64,000 nt of DNA from Tepidibacter aestuarii (GTDB lineage Bacteria > Bacillota > Clostridia > Peptostreptococcales > Peptostreptococcaceae): positions 620,001 to 684,000 of the forward strand of contig NZ_OW235315.1 in NCBI RefSeq assembly GCF_934924865.1, in the 5' to 3' direction. The notes below the pieces were generated by a model. It saw only the letters and a list, made by a program, of their open reading frames with translations, had not been told where the DNA came from and made no database searches. The translations under genes were made by a program, and so were the position numbers. This document shows positions 1 to 7,907 of the stretch, one piece after another. Each line of letters starts with the position of its first letter. Position 1 is the stretch's first letter.

Positions 1-258
1 ATTGAACAAAATAATAAATATGTAGAATTAACTATTTATGGAGATGAGTTATGTTATATATTTAAGCTGAAAAATAATGGAGAAAAAATAGAGTTTATAG
101 ATAGGGTATTTGAAGAAGGATTTAGCACTAAAAAGGGTAAAGATAGAGGATTTGGACTTTATATAGTAAGACAAACTCTTGAAAAATATAAATCTAGTAT
201 ATTTGTAGAAAGTGATGAGAAAATAACTGAATTTAGTATTGTAATACCTAAGTATTAA
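1..258 (+). CDS. AgrC-like sensor histidine kinase, C-terminal end (partial)
   Basis: The reading frame is open from base 1 and stops with TAA at 256-258, so only the last 85 residues are present. They form the end of a GHKL ATPase domain: the G-box GFSTKKGKDRGFGLYIV is followed by the closing beta strands. There is no cytoplasmic output domain beyond it. It lies 14 bases before agrB, and agrD and a LytTR regulator follow, so it is probably the peptide receptor kinase AgrC of the locus. The sensor half lies outside the window and the identity rests on context. Confidence 0.8.
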   Translation: MEQNNKYVELTIYGDELCYIFKLKNNGEKIEFIDRVFEEGFSTKKGKDRGFGLYIVRQTLEKYKSSIFVESDEKITEFSIVIPKY

Positions 259-272
259 TGGAGTGATAAACT

Positions 273-896
273 GTGGTTGGAAATATATCTAATAAAATAT
301 CATTGTATTTTCAAAATCAATTAAATCTTGATGAAGAAAATAGAGAGGTAATAGAGTATGGCTCGTTTGTAGTTATAGGTGGCTGTTTTAAAATTATAAT
401 GCTAATAATTTTAGGGTTATTATTTGGAGTTTTGAAGTATGCGCTTATAATATCTACTACATTTGCTTTATTCAGAACCTTTTCCGGAGGAGTACATGCT
501 AATACATATAAGGGGTGTATGATTCTCACGATGACTTTATTTATAGGATCATCTATGATTGTTAAATTGTGTGAAAATAATATTAATTATAGTATTTTGA
601 TATTATTTATTGCTTTGATAATAATATATAGTATGTATTCTATTATTAGGTTTGCACCTAAAGATACACCTAATAGAATTATCAGTGATGAAAAGGAAAA
701 GAAAAAGTTTAAAAAAATAACAGTATATTTATTTATATTATATACATGTTTTATGTTTGGATGCTTGCATTACGAGATAGAATATACTTTTGTTTTAGCT
801 GGATTTATAGGAATTTTTATACAAATGATATTATTACATCCTATAGCTTATAGGACTATTAATAGATTTGACAATATTTTAAAAAGGGGGATTTAA
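273..896 (+). CDS. agrB: AgrB-family accessory gene regulator (peptide-processing membrane protease)
   Basis: AgrB is an integral membrane cysteine protease that cuts and cyclises the AgrD precursor. The 207-residue protein has several hydrophobic segments. The family motif RTFSGGVHANTYKGC carries the presumed catalytic His75 and Cys82, at nearly the same positions as H77/C84 of the staphylococcal protein. It starts with GTG, preceded by GGAG at 260-263. The gene sits between the kinase end and agrD, two bases before the agrD start, so cotranscription is likely. Length is typical. Confidence 0.93.
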   Translation: MVGNISNKISLYFQNQLNLDEENREVIEYGSFVVIGGCFKIIMLIILGLLFGVLKYALIISTTFALFRTFSGGVHANTYKGCMILTMTLFIGSSMIVKLCENNINYSILILFIALIIIYSMYSIIRFAPKDTPNRIISDEKEKKKFKKITVYLFILYTCFMFGCLHYEIEYTFVLAGFIGIFIQMILLHPIAYRTINRFDNILKRGI

Positions 897-898
897 AA

Positions 899-1030
899 AT
901 GAAAAACTTAAAGAAAATAGCATTAATTTCAGCAAAAAAATACTTAGATAAGGTTGCTGAAAATACATGTAATGCAGCGAGCACACGTGCTTTGTACCAA
1001 CCAAAAACACCAAAAAAATTACAAAAATAA
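899..1030 (+). CDS. agrD: AgrD autoinducer peptide precursor (43 aa)
   Basis: This short ORF starts at an ATG two bases after the agrB stop, with a GGGGG-type ribosome binding site at the end of agrB. It has a basic amphipathic N-terminus (MKNLKKIALISAKKYLDKVA). The C-terminal half contains Cys24, Ser28 and the tail YQPKTPKKLQK. The tail aligns with the staphylococcal AgrB recognition tail DEPEVPKEL (conserved P-x-x-P-x-x-L), which places processing after Leu32. The five residues before that point are S-T-R-A-L, so Ser28 rather than Cys24 sits at the usual ring position. The call rests on position, size and this tail. Confidence 0.88.
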   Translation: MKNLKKIALISAKKYLDKVAENTCNAASTRALYQPKTPKKLQK

Positions 1031-1036
1031 TATAAG

Positions 1037-1066
1037 ACCTGTACATTTAATGTGTACAGGTTTTAT
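1037..1066 (+). terminator. Hairpin after agrD
   Basis: ACCTGTACA (1037-1045) pairs with TGTACAGGT (1053-1061), followed by TTTTATATT. The T-run is short, so it may be a partial terminator or an RNA-stabilising hairpin between agrD and the LytTR regulator. Confidence 0.6.
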
Positions 1067-1096
1067 ATTCTAAAATTATGAAATGGAGATGCTAAT

Positions 1097-1840
1097 ATGG
1101 GGATAAATGTACTTATATGTGATGATGATAAAATAGTAAGAAATCATATTGTAAAAGTTGCAAGTAAGCTTAAGGGTATAGAGTTTATAAAAACAGCAGA
1201 AAATGGATTACAAGCTGTTAAAGAAATTAAAAAAGGTGAATTTGATATTCTTATAATTGATATAGATATGCCTTATAAAAATGGGATAGATGCAGCTAAA
1301 GATATATTTAAGATAAATCCAGATGTATATATAATATTTGTTACAGGATTTAGAGAGTATGCACTTGATGCATTTGATGTTTATTCACTTGATTATATAA
1401 TGAAGCCTTTCAATGAAAAAAGGCTTATAGCAACTTTAGAAAAAGCTGTAAAAGAAATAAATTTAAAGAAAAATGCTATAGAAATTTCTGATAATGAAGA
1501 AAAGTTTATATTTAAAAAAGATAGAAATAGATATATAGTTAATCTAAATGATGTATATATGTTTGAGAAAAATGGAAGATTAACTAGGATATATACTTCT
1601 GAAATTCAAGAAGATTTTTATGAATCATTTTATGATATAGAAAAAAGATTATCTTCTAATTTTTTTAGATCTCATAAATCATTTATAGTAAATATAAATA
1701 AAGTGAATAAGATATTACCATATAATAAAACATCATTTGAAGTTTCTTTTAGAGAGAGCGAATTAAGGGCATTGTTAAGTAAAAAAAATGAAATAAAATT
1801 TCTGAATGAATTATATTTATACAAAAAGAAAGTTATATAA
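1097..1840 (+). CDS. LytTR-family response regulator (AgrA-like)
   Basis: The 247-residue protein has an N-terminal receiver domain: acidic pocket at Asp9-11, phospho-acceptor Asp55 in ILIIDIDMP, and the conserved Lys in YIMKPF. A LytTR DNA-binding domain follows from about residue 135 (FIFKKDRNRYIVNLNDVYMFE through FFRSHKSFIVNINKV). This is the architecture of AgrA, the transcription factor phosphorylated by AgrC. It is 66 bases downstream of agrD, completing a kinase-B-D-regulator order. A good GGAGATG site precedes the ATG. I infer that it is the partner of the truncated kinase. Confidence 0.9.
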   Translation: MGINVLICDDDKIVRNHIVKVASKLKGIEFIKTAENGLQAVKEIKKGEFDILIIDIDMPYKNGIDAAKDIFKINPDVYIIFVTGFREYALDAFDVYSLDYIMKPFNEKRLIATLEKAVKEINLKKNAIEISDNEEKFIFKKDRNRYIVNLNDVYMFEKNGRLTRIYTSEIQEDFYESFYDIEKRLSSNFFRSHKSFIVNINKVNKILPYNKTSFEVSFRESELRALLSKKNEIKFLNELYLYKKKVI

Positions 1841-1843
1841 ATA

Positions 1844-1894
1844 AGCTATCTTAAAATAGGAGTTAGTTTCTAGAGCTAGATAGCTCTTTTTTTA
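1844..1894 (+). terminator. Terminator after the LytTR regulator
   Basis: GAGCTA (1873-1878) and TAGCTC (1881-1886) form a hairpin followed by seven T. An alternative longer pairing joins AGCTATCT (1844-1851) with AGATAGCT (1878-1885). Confidence 0.75.
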
Positions 1895-2000
1895 TTATTA
1901 AATACATTATATTGTTAGAAATAAATATAGAAGCATATGAAATAAAGTGATGTGATTTAAAAAAACAAAATATTAAGAAAATTACCCTCGAATATACTTT

Positions 2001-2062
2001 TATAGTTTATATGTATAGTTTTTATAACATAAAAATAGCTGTACGTGCTTGTACTATAGTTT
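2001..2062 (+). promoter_or_regulatory. Three direct TATAGTTT repeats upstream of the metalloprotease
   Basis: TATAGTTT occurs at 2001-2008, 2014-2021 and 2055-2062 in the 280-base gap before the protease gene. The sequence resembles the staphylococcal AgrA half-site (TACAGTTAAG), but the 13 and 41 base spacings are not the classic 21. It may be a binding region for the neighbouring LytTR regulator; this is inference. Confidence 0.3.
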
Positions 2063-2177
2063 GTAAGAAAATAATCGCTGGTGTAGTATATATAAAAATA
2101 AAATATAAGGAGGGAATGGGTTTAACTACTATTATTACATAAAAATTGTTAAAAAGTTTAAATGGGAGGGATTATTA

Positions 2178-4160
2178 ATGAAAAGAAAAATAACTTCAAT
2201 TGCGTTATCAACAGTGATGACTGGCTCTATGTTATTTACACCAGTAGCTAGTGCTCAGGATGTGACCCCTAATAAAATAGTAGTAAATGAAAATGTTCAG
2301 GTACAATCTACTGAAGAGGAAAACTTAATTGATAAAGTTAAGGAAGAGGCTAAAATAATAAAAGAGGAAGCTAATGTAGAAGAAGTAGAGAAAGAAGAAG
2401 TGAAGAAAGAGGAAGTTAAGGTAGAAGAAGTAGAGAAAGAAGAAGTGAAGAAAGAGGAAGTTAAGGTAGAAGAAGTAGAGAAAGAAGAAGTGAAGAAAGA
2501 GGAAGTTAAGGTAGAAGAAGTAGAGAAAGAAGAAGTGAAGAAAGAGGAAGTTAAGGTAGAAGAAGTAGAGAAAGAGGAAGTTGAGGTAGAAGAAGTAAAG
2601 AAAGAGGAAGCTAAGCTAGAAAAAGTACTAAAAAAAGAAGTTAAGTTAGAAGAAAAAAGTGGGTTAGAATTTATTAAGATTAAAAACTCTGGTAAAAAAT
2701 CTAAAAATTTTAATGGGATTATAGAGTTTTTTGAAGAAAATAAAGAAACTTTTAAAATAGACAATGCTAAAGACGAGTTTGAGATTATAAGTAAAAATAC
2801 TGACAAATTAGGAAATACTCACATCAAATTGCAGCAGTTATATAAAGGAAACCCTATTTATGGAAAAGAATATATAGTACATTTTGACGAAGAAGGCTCT
2901 ATATATGCTATTAATGGAAAAATAGATAATGAAATATACAATAAAGTTTCAAAAAGAACTAAAAGATCTTTAGGAATAGATCAAACTATGGCTGTAGAGG
3001 CTGCTAAAACAGAAGTGGAAGCAGAAAAATTAATCAATGAACCAGAAGTTAAGAAGTATTTATATGATTTAGAAGGAAGATATATTCCTGTTTATGAGGT
3101 AAGGTTAATAGTTGCGGAGCCAGAACTTGCAGATTGGCAGGTTTTTGTTAATGAAAGAACTGGAGATATTATAAGGAAGAGCAATAAATTAGCTACAGCT
3201 TCTGTAACTGGATCTGGAATAGGAGTATTAGGAGATGAAAAAGAGATAAATCTTAACTATAATAATGATAACTATGAAATGAAAGATGATGTAAGTTCAG
3301 AAACAAGTATAGTAACTTACGATGCAACAAAAGTACCTACTCAATGGGGAGATTACTGGGCATCATTATATTTACCTGGAGATTTGATGGTAGATAGAGA
3401 CAATAAATTTGATGCAAATAATCAAAAGGCAGCAGTAGATGCACATAAATATGCAAATTATGTATATCATTACTATAAAGATAATTTTGATAGAAATAGT
3501 ATAGATGATAGAGGTATGGATATTATATCATCAGTTCACTATGGAAAGAGGTATTCTAATGCAGCTTGGGTTGGAACTCAAATGATTTATGGAGATGGAG
3601 ATGGGGTAGAAGCAGCAGCTTTATCTGGATCTTTAGACGTAGTAGGGCACGAAATAACACATGGGGTTACAGAGCGTACAGCTAATCTTGAGTATCAGGA
3701 TCAATCAGGAGCTTTAAATGAATCATTTTCAGATGTATTTGGAACTTTAATAGAGTTTGAATATCAACCAGAAAAAGCTGATTATTTATTAGGAGAAGAC
3801 ATTTGGACTCCTAATAATCCGAATGATGCATTAAGAGATATGGCTAATCCAGGAAGTGACAAAGCTTATAGAGCACAACCAGCTCATATGGATGATTATA
3901 TAAATACTACAGAAGATCATGGTGGTGTTCATACTAATTCAGGTATACCTAATAAAGCAGCATACAATGTAATTCAAAGTATTGGGCATAATAAGACTGG
4001 GCAAATATATTATCATGCACTTACTAATTATTTAGTTAAAACATCTAATTTCCATGATGCACGACTTGCATTAATACAATCAGCAAAAGACTTATATGGA
4101 GAGGATAGTAATGAATCAAGATCTGTGGCAGAATCATTTGATTCTGTAGGCGTTTATTAA
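2178..4160 (+). CDS. Secreted thermolysin-like (M4) neutral metalloprotease with tandem-repeat insert
   Basis: This is an extracellular zinc endopeptidase precursor of 660 residues. A signal peptide ends near residue 27 (SMLFTPVASA-QD). A charged region of V/E/K-rich 15-residue repeats follows (about 67-145), then an FTP/PepSY propeptide (about 160-340) and the M4 catalytic domain. Catalytic features are all present: HEITH at 491-495, third zinc ligand Glu515 in GALNESFSD, and the acid-base His in DHGGVHTNSG (581-585). The protein is over 100 residues longer than a typical bacillolysin, largely because of the repeat insert. It follows the agr locus and shares a terminator with the convergent gene. 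Agr control is a reasonable guess only. Confidence 0.95.
   Translation: MKRKITSIALSTVMTGSMLFTPVASAQDVTPNKIVVNENVQVQSTEEENLIDKVKEEAKIIKEEANVEEVEKEEVKKEEVKVEEVEKEEVKKEEVKVEEVEKEEVKKEEVKVEEVEKEEVKKEEVKVEEVEKEEVEVEEVKKEEAKLEKVLKKEVKLEEKSGLEFIKIKNSGKKSKNFNGIIEFFEENKETFKIDNAKDEFEIISKNTDKLGNTHIKLQQLYKGNPIYGKEYIVHFDEEGSIYAINGKIDNEIYNKVSKRTKRSLGIDQTMAVEAAKTEVEAEKLINEPEVKKYLYDLEGRYIPVYEVRLIVAEPELADWQVFVNERTGDIIRKSNKLATASVTGSGIGVLGDEKEINLNYNNDNYEMKDDVSSETSIVTYDATKVPTQWGDYWASLYLPGDLMVDRDNKFDANNQKAAVDAHKYANYVYHYYKDNFDRNSIDDRGMDIISSVHYGKRYSNAAWVGTQMIYGDGDGVEAAALSGSLDVVGHEITHGVTERTANLEYQDQSGALNESFSDVFGTLIEFEYQPEKADYLLGEDIWTPNNPNDALRDMANPGSDKAYRAQPAHMDDYINTTEDHGGVHTNSGIPNKAAYNVIQSIGHNKTGQIYYHALTNYLVKTSNFHDARLALIQSAKDLYGEDSNESRSVAESFDSVGVY
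2376..2600 (+). repeat. 45-bp in-frame tandem repeat, four near-identical copies plus a decayed fifth
   Basis: Copies begin at 2376, 2421, 2466 and 2511, each encoding VEEVEKEEVKKEEVK; a degenerate fifth runs from 2556. The near-identity of the DNA indicates recent expansion or ongoing slippage. The unit is a multiple of three, so copy-number changes keep the frame. Confidence 0.95.
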
Positions 4161-4168
4161 AATATAAA

Positions 4169-4203
4169 AAAAGAGTCTATACATTATGTATAGACTCTTT
4201 TTA
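4169..4203. terminator. Bidirectional terminator between convergent protease genes
   Basis: AAAGAGTCTATAC and GTATAGACTCTTT form a perfect hairpin with A-run and T-run on opposite sides, so it can end both the M4 protease and the minus-strand FtsH-like transcripts. The minus-strand stop codon (4184-4186) lies inside the loop. Confidence 0.92.
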
Positions 4204-5584
4204 TTATATCTTTTAGTTCGTCATGAGTTAAAGTTTCATTTTCATAAAGGTGATTAGATACTAGGTGAAGTTCTTCTACATGTTTTTTTAGTAATGCTAG
4301 TGTTTGGTCATAACACTCTTTAATTATAGAATTAGATTCATTTTGAATTTTATTTATCATTAGATTCTTGTTATTTCCTTCAATTGTAGCAGAGCCTAAT
4401 GAACTCATACCGTATTCACAAATCATCTGATCTGTAATAGAACTTACCTTCTTCAAATCATCTTTAGCGCCTGTTGATGTATGGCTGAATATTAATTCTT
4501 CAGAAGCTTTTCCAGCCAGTAGGATTTTTATTTTGTTTAGAAGTTCTTCTTTTGTGTGGATGAATCTATCTTCATCTGGAAGCTGAAGAACATAACCTAA
4601 AGCTTGGCCTCTAGGAACAATGGATATTTTTTGAATTGGATTTATTCCAACTAGGTTGCTTATAAGAGCATGTCCAGCCTCGTGATAAGATACTATTTTC
4701 TTTTCTCTTTCTACTAATTTACTATTCTTACTTTCAAGTCCAGCAAGAATTCTTTCGATTGCATTATCAAAATGTTGTCTATTTATAGTGGATTTATTTT
4801 CTCTTACAGCCATTATAGCAGCTTCATTTGCTATATTGGATAAGTGAGCACCACTAAGGCCGTGTGTTTTTTTTGCTAACTCTTCAAGATTTACAGATTC
4901 ATCTAAAGGTTTATTTTTTGTATGGACTTTTAGAATCTGATGTCTTGTGTGGCAATTTGGGTTTCCTATATATATGTGTCTGTCAAATCTTCCGGGTCTT
5001 AGTAAAGCTTCGTCTAATAGATCTAATCTGTTTGTTGCGCCTACGATTATCACGTTGGAGTCCTTATTAAATCCATCCATTTCAACTAGGAGTTGATTTA
5101 AAGTTTGATCTTTTTCGTTATTACTCTCTAGATGTCTTTTTGCTCCTATAGCATCTATTTCATCTATAAATATGATGCTTGGAGATTCCTTTCTAGCTTT
5201 TTCAAATAGAGTTCTTACTCTTTTTGCACCAACACCCACATACTTCTCTACGAATTCTGAGCCTGTTGTATTAAAAAAAGCTGAATTGGTTTCACCTGCA
5301 ACAGATGCAGCAAGTAATGTCTTTCCTGTTCCCGGAGGACCATTGAATAAGACACCTTTCGGAATAGTAGCACCCATTTGTTTGTATTTTTCTGGGTTTT
5401 TTATAAAATCTACTAATTCAAATAATTCTTCTTTTACTTCTTCAAGACCAGCTACATCTTTAAAAGTAGTTTTGGGTTTTGAAAAACTTCCATCATCTTT
5501 GCCAGAATCTTTCTCCATCTTACTATGATTAAAAGTTATTACTGGCATATTGAATTTCTTGAATATTTCTTTAATCATACTCAT
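4184..5584 (-). CDS. FtsH-like AAA+ zinc metalloprotease without membrane anchor
   Basis: The 466-residue protein contains the AAA+ and M41 peptidase domains of FtsH. Visible motifs are Walker A GPPGTGKT (82-89), Walker B IIFIDE (137-142), the second region of homology ATNRLDLLDEALLRPGRFDR, HEAGH (301-305) and the distal zinc-ligand region STGAKDD. Canonical FtsH (about 600-650 aa) has two N-terminal transmembrane helices and an extracytoplasmic domain. Here only about 40 mostly polar residues precede the AAA domain. The pore motif reads YVGVGA rather than FVGVGA. It is probably a soluble ATP-dependent protease paralogue; a separate canonical ftsH is expected elsewhere. It is transcribed alone. 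Confidence 0.9.
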   Translation of the reverse strand: MSMIKEIFKKFNMPVITFNHSKMEKDSGKDDGSFSKPKTTFKDVAGLEEVKEELFELVDFIKNPEKYKQMGATIPKGVLFNGPPGTGKTLLAASVAGETNSAFFNTTGSEFVEKYVGVGAKRVRTLFEKARKESPSIIFIDEIDAIGAKRHLESNNEKDQTLNQLLVEMDGFNKDSNVIIVGATNRLDLLDEALLRPGRFDRHIYIGNPNCHTRHQILKVHTKNKPLDESVNLEELAKKTHGLSGAHLSNIANEAAIMAVRENKSTINRQHFDNAIERILAGLESKNSKLVEREKKIVSYHEAGHALISNLVGINPIQKISIVPRGQALGYVLQLPDEDRFIHTKEELLNKIKILLAGKASEELIFSHTSTGAKDDLKKVSSITDQMICEYGMSSLGSATIEGNNKNLMINKIQNESNSIIKECYDQTLALLKKHVEELHLVSNHLYENETLTHDELKDIIKRVYT

Positions 5585-5806
5585 AAAGCAACACCTCTAA
5601 ATGTTAGGTTATTTTGTAGTTATTTTTAGTTTCTCCTAAAAGTGTAAGATTATTATTTGTTAATTTTACCATCATTAAAATAAAAAAATATTTAGTCTAA
5701 AAGTTTTAAATTAAGGCTTTTGAAGTTCATAAATAAAGCCAAATTATCTTTATAATATATTATTGATATTTAAATTTCATAGTATACAATTAATTTTAAA
5801 AAAATG

Positions 5807-5835
5807 TTGACATATTAAATTTAAAATGATAATAT
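5807..5835 (+). promoter_or_regulatory. Sigma-A promoter for infC-rpmI-rplT
   Basis: TTGACA (5807-5812), 17-base spacer, TAATAT (5830-5835). Transcription should start near 5842, giving a leader of about 200 bases. Confidence 0.8.
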
Positions 5836-5841
5836 AGTTGA

Positions 5842-5967
5842 TGTTAAATGAAGTAGAAGTTATCCACTTCTCACCTTGCTCTGATTAAAGTTGTAGGGTT
5901 AATAACTAGATTTTTAATCTTGGTTATGTTGAGTATATACGGATAGCTTATGCTATCCGTTTTTTTA
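5842..5967 (+). promoter_or_regulatory. infC operon leader with internal terminator (probable ribosomal-protein autoregulatory leader)
   Basis: The leader has a hairpin AGAAGT/ACTTCT (about 5866-5882), a longer stem ATAACTAGATT/AATCTTGGTTAT (about 5901-5927), and an intrinsic terminator ACGGATAGC/GCTATCCGT (5939-5960) with seven T, all before infC. In Bacillus the same operon is controlled by an L20-binding leader that ends in a terminator; this leader probably does the same job. The assignment is by position and architecture, since I cannot run a covariance model. Confidence 0.65.
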
Positions 5968-6041
5968 TTTTAAGATAATATAGATAAAATTTTATTTAAT
6001 ATAAATTTTATTATTTTAATATTATTTGGAGGTGTCTAACT

Positions 6042-6551
6042 ATTAAAGAGCTACCAATTAATGAAGAGATAAGAGATAGGGAAGTAAGACTTCTATCTCA
6101 AACAGGCGAGCAATTAGGAATTGTTTCGGCTAGAGAAGCACAAATAATGGCTAATGAAGCAAATGTGGATTTGGTTAAAATATCACCAAATGCAAAACCG
6201 CCAGTGTGCAAAATCATGGATTATGGTAAGTTTAAATACGAACAGTCTAGAAAAGAAAAAGAATCAAAGAAGAAGCAAAAAACAGTAACTTTAAAAGAAA
6301 TAAGGTTAAGACCATCAATAGAAGACAATGACTTGAATACTAAAGCTAAGCAAGCTATTAAGTTTTTATCAAAAGGTGATAAGGTTAAAGTGGAGCTTAG
6401 ATTTAGGGGTAGAGAGATGGGCCACAAAGATGCAGGATTAGTGGTTGTTAACAAGTTTATAGATATTGTTAAAGAGGTTGGAACTCCAATGAATCGCCCT
6501 AAATTTGAAGGGAATAGATTGGTTGTGACATTAGATCCTAATAAAAAATAA
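6042..6551 (+). CDS. infC: Translation initiation factor IF-3
   Basis: IF-3 binds the 30S subunit and controls start-codon fidelity and subunit dissociation. I place the start at ATT 6042, seven bases after GGAGGTG (6028-6034). This gives the conserved N-terminus (M/I)KELPINEEIRDREVRLLSQ and a normal 169 residues. An ATG-only call would begin at 6147 and lose 35 residues. The N-domain, basic linker and C-terminal domain (RFRGREMGHKDAGLVVV, NRPKFEGNRLVVTLDP) are intact. ATT start codons are a known hallmark of infC, used for autoregulation. First gene of infC-rpmI-rplT. Confidence 0.97.
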   Translation: MKELPINEEIRDREVRLLSQTGEQLGIVSAREAQIMANEANVDLVKISPNAKPPVCKIMDYGKFKYEQSRKEKESKKKQKTVTLKEIRLRPSIEDNDLNTKAKQAIKFLSKGDKVKVELRFRGREMGHKDAGLVVVNKFIDIVKEVGTPMNRPKFEGNRLVVTLDPNKK

Positions 6552-6577
6552 TTACACTTTGAGAGGAGGAAATTAGC

Positions 6578-6775
6578 ATGCCAAAAATGAAAACTCACAG
6601 AGGAGCAGCTAAGAGATTCAAAGCTACAGGAAAAGGTAAATTAAAGAGAGCTAAAGCTTACAAGAGCCATATATTAACTAAGAAGAGCGCTAAGACTAAG
6701 ATGAACCTTAGAAAAGCAGGATTAGTAAGTGATGGAGATCAAAAGAGAATAGCAAGATTATTACCATACGTATAG
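6578..6775 (+). CDS. rpmI: 50S ribosomal protein bL35
   Basis: A 65-residue, very basic protein with the family signature [21 protein letters not shown] and a normal length. GAGAGGAGG precedes the ATG. It lies 26 bases after infC and 32 before rplT, the usual bacterial order. Confidence 0.98.
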   Translation: MPKMKTHRGAAKRFKATGKGKLKRAKAYKSHILTKKSAKTKMNLRKAGLVSDGDQKRIARLLPYV

Positions 6776-6807
6776 GATGAATATTTAAACAAAGGAGGTC
6801 GTGAAAA

Positions 6808-7164
6808 ATGGCAAGAATAAAAAAAGCAGTTAACGCGCGTAAAAAACATAAAAAAATAATAAAGCTTGCAAAGGGATACAGAGGATCTAGAAGTAGATTA
6901 TTTAGACCGGCTAATGCATTTGTAATGAAAGCATTAAAGCATGCTTATGTAGGAAGAAAGCTTAAGAAAAGAGATTTCAGAAAGCTTTGGATCCAAAGAA
7001 TAAATGCAGGAACTAGAATGCATGGATTATCTTATTCTAAATTCATAAACGGATTAAAGGTAGCTAATATCAACATAAACAGAAAAATGTTAGCTGAGAT
7101 GGCTATAAGTGATGCAGAAGGCTTTAAGCAATTAGTTGAAACTGCTAAGCAAAACTTAAAATAA
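6808..7164 (+). CDS. rplT: 50S ribosomal protein bL20
   Basis: The 118-residue protein begins [17 protein letters not shown] and contains the conserved [14 protein letters not shown] and [20 protein letters not shown] segments. bL20 is an early 23S rRNA assembly protein and, in Firmicutes, the repressor of this operon. It has a strong AAAGGAGGTCG ribosome binding site and ends just before a terminator. Confidence 0.98.
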   Translation: MARIKKAVNARKKHKKIIKLAKGYRGSRSRLFRPANAFVMKALKHAYVGRKLKKRDFRKLWIQRINAGTRMHGLSYSKFINGLKVANININRKMLAEMAISDAEGFKQLVETAKQNLK

Positions 7165-7170
7165 TAAAGC

Positions 7171-7202
7171 AAAATCCTTAGATTTTATCTAAGGATTTTT
7201 TT
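7171..7202 (+). terminator. Terminator of the infC operon
   Basis: ATCCTTAGA (7174-7182) pairs with TCTAAGGAT (7188-7196), followed by seven T. Confidence 0.92.
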
Positions 7203-7266
7203 ATAATGAGTAGGAAATTATATTTCTATCTAAATTATGGGTAAGTATAATTTTCGTTACGAATTT

Positions 7267-7308
7267 CAAAAAAGTCTACCTTTAGAATCTTTAAAGGTAG
7301 ACTTTTTT
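7267..7308 (-). terminator. Terminator of the thi operon (may work on both strands)
   Basis: A 17-bp perfect stem: AAAAAAGTCTACCTTTA (7267-7283) with TAAAGGTAGACTTTTTT (7292-7308). It lies 15 bases past the thiE stop; the A-run gives the T-run on the minus strand. Confidence 0.9.
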
Positions 7309-7322
7309 ATTACTTTAATTTA

Positions 7323-7907
7323 TTATTTTAAATTGTGAATTGTATCATAAATATTATCAGATTTCATTATTGAAGACATTATTGCAACTCCGCTTGAACC
7401 ACATTCATATACAGTGTTTATATTATTTTCGTTTATGCCACCTATAGATACTATAGGGATTTGAATATTTTGTTTTAATTTTTTTATAAATTCTATACCT
7501 CTAGGTTTAAGTCCTTTTTTACAATCTGTTACGAATATATGTCCTGCTATTATGTAATCAGCTCCTAGGTTTTGAGCTTGAATTGCCTCTTCTACACTAT
7601 GTATAGAAACCCCTATTATTCCGTCAAAGATAGGAAGTTTGTTTGTTATGCAGTTGAATCCTATATGGAAGCCATGGCACTTTAAATCTCTAGCAACATC
7701 TAAATTACCATTTACTATAAGTGGAACGTTCTTCTTATCTGCTATTATTTTTATTTTTTTAGCCATTTTGTAAAGTGTGTCATAATCTAGGTCTTTTTCT
7801 CTAAGTATTATAGCATCAATTCCTGCATCTACAGACTCTTCAACTACTCTTAATATATTACCATCAGGTATTAATTTTCTATTTGTTACAAGATGTAACA
7901 TGTTCAT
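7323..7907 (-). CDS. thiE: Thiamine phosphate synthase (ThiE/TenI family)
   Basis: This enzyme couples HMP pyrophosphate with the thiazole phosphate to make thiamine phosphate. The 194-residue TIM barrel shows the substrate-binding segments [22 protein letters not shown], the [10 protein letters not shown] loop, [16 protein letters not shown] and [11 protein letters not shown]. The family includes the non-synthase paralogue TenI. The gene is a little short for ThiE and the usual HxGQ-type segment reads FHIGFN, so TenI is possible. As the only such gene in a full thiazole operon, the ThiE role is likelier. It overlaps the thiC end by 29 bases. Confidence 0.82.
   Translation of the reverse strand: MNMLHLVTNRKLIPDGNILRVVEESVDAGIDAIILREKDLDYDTLYKMAKKIKIIADKKNVPLIVNGNLDVARDLKCHGFHIGFNCITNKLPIFDGIIGVSIHSVEEAIQAQNLGADYIIAGHIFVTDCKKGLKPRGIEFIKKLKQNIQIPIVSIGGINENNINTVYECGSSGVAIMSSIMKSDNIYDTIHNLK

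Noticed and set aside
2297..2806. Minus-strand ORF of 169 aa across the protease repeats
   Set aside because: It is a shadow of the plus-strand tandem repeat region; the serine/threonine-rich translation is just the complement of E/K codons, and there is no ribosome site.
5172..5528. Plus-strand ORF opposite the FtsH-like gene
   Set aside because: Antisense shadow of the conserved AAA+ domain.
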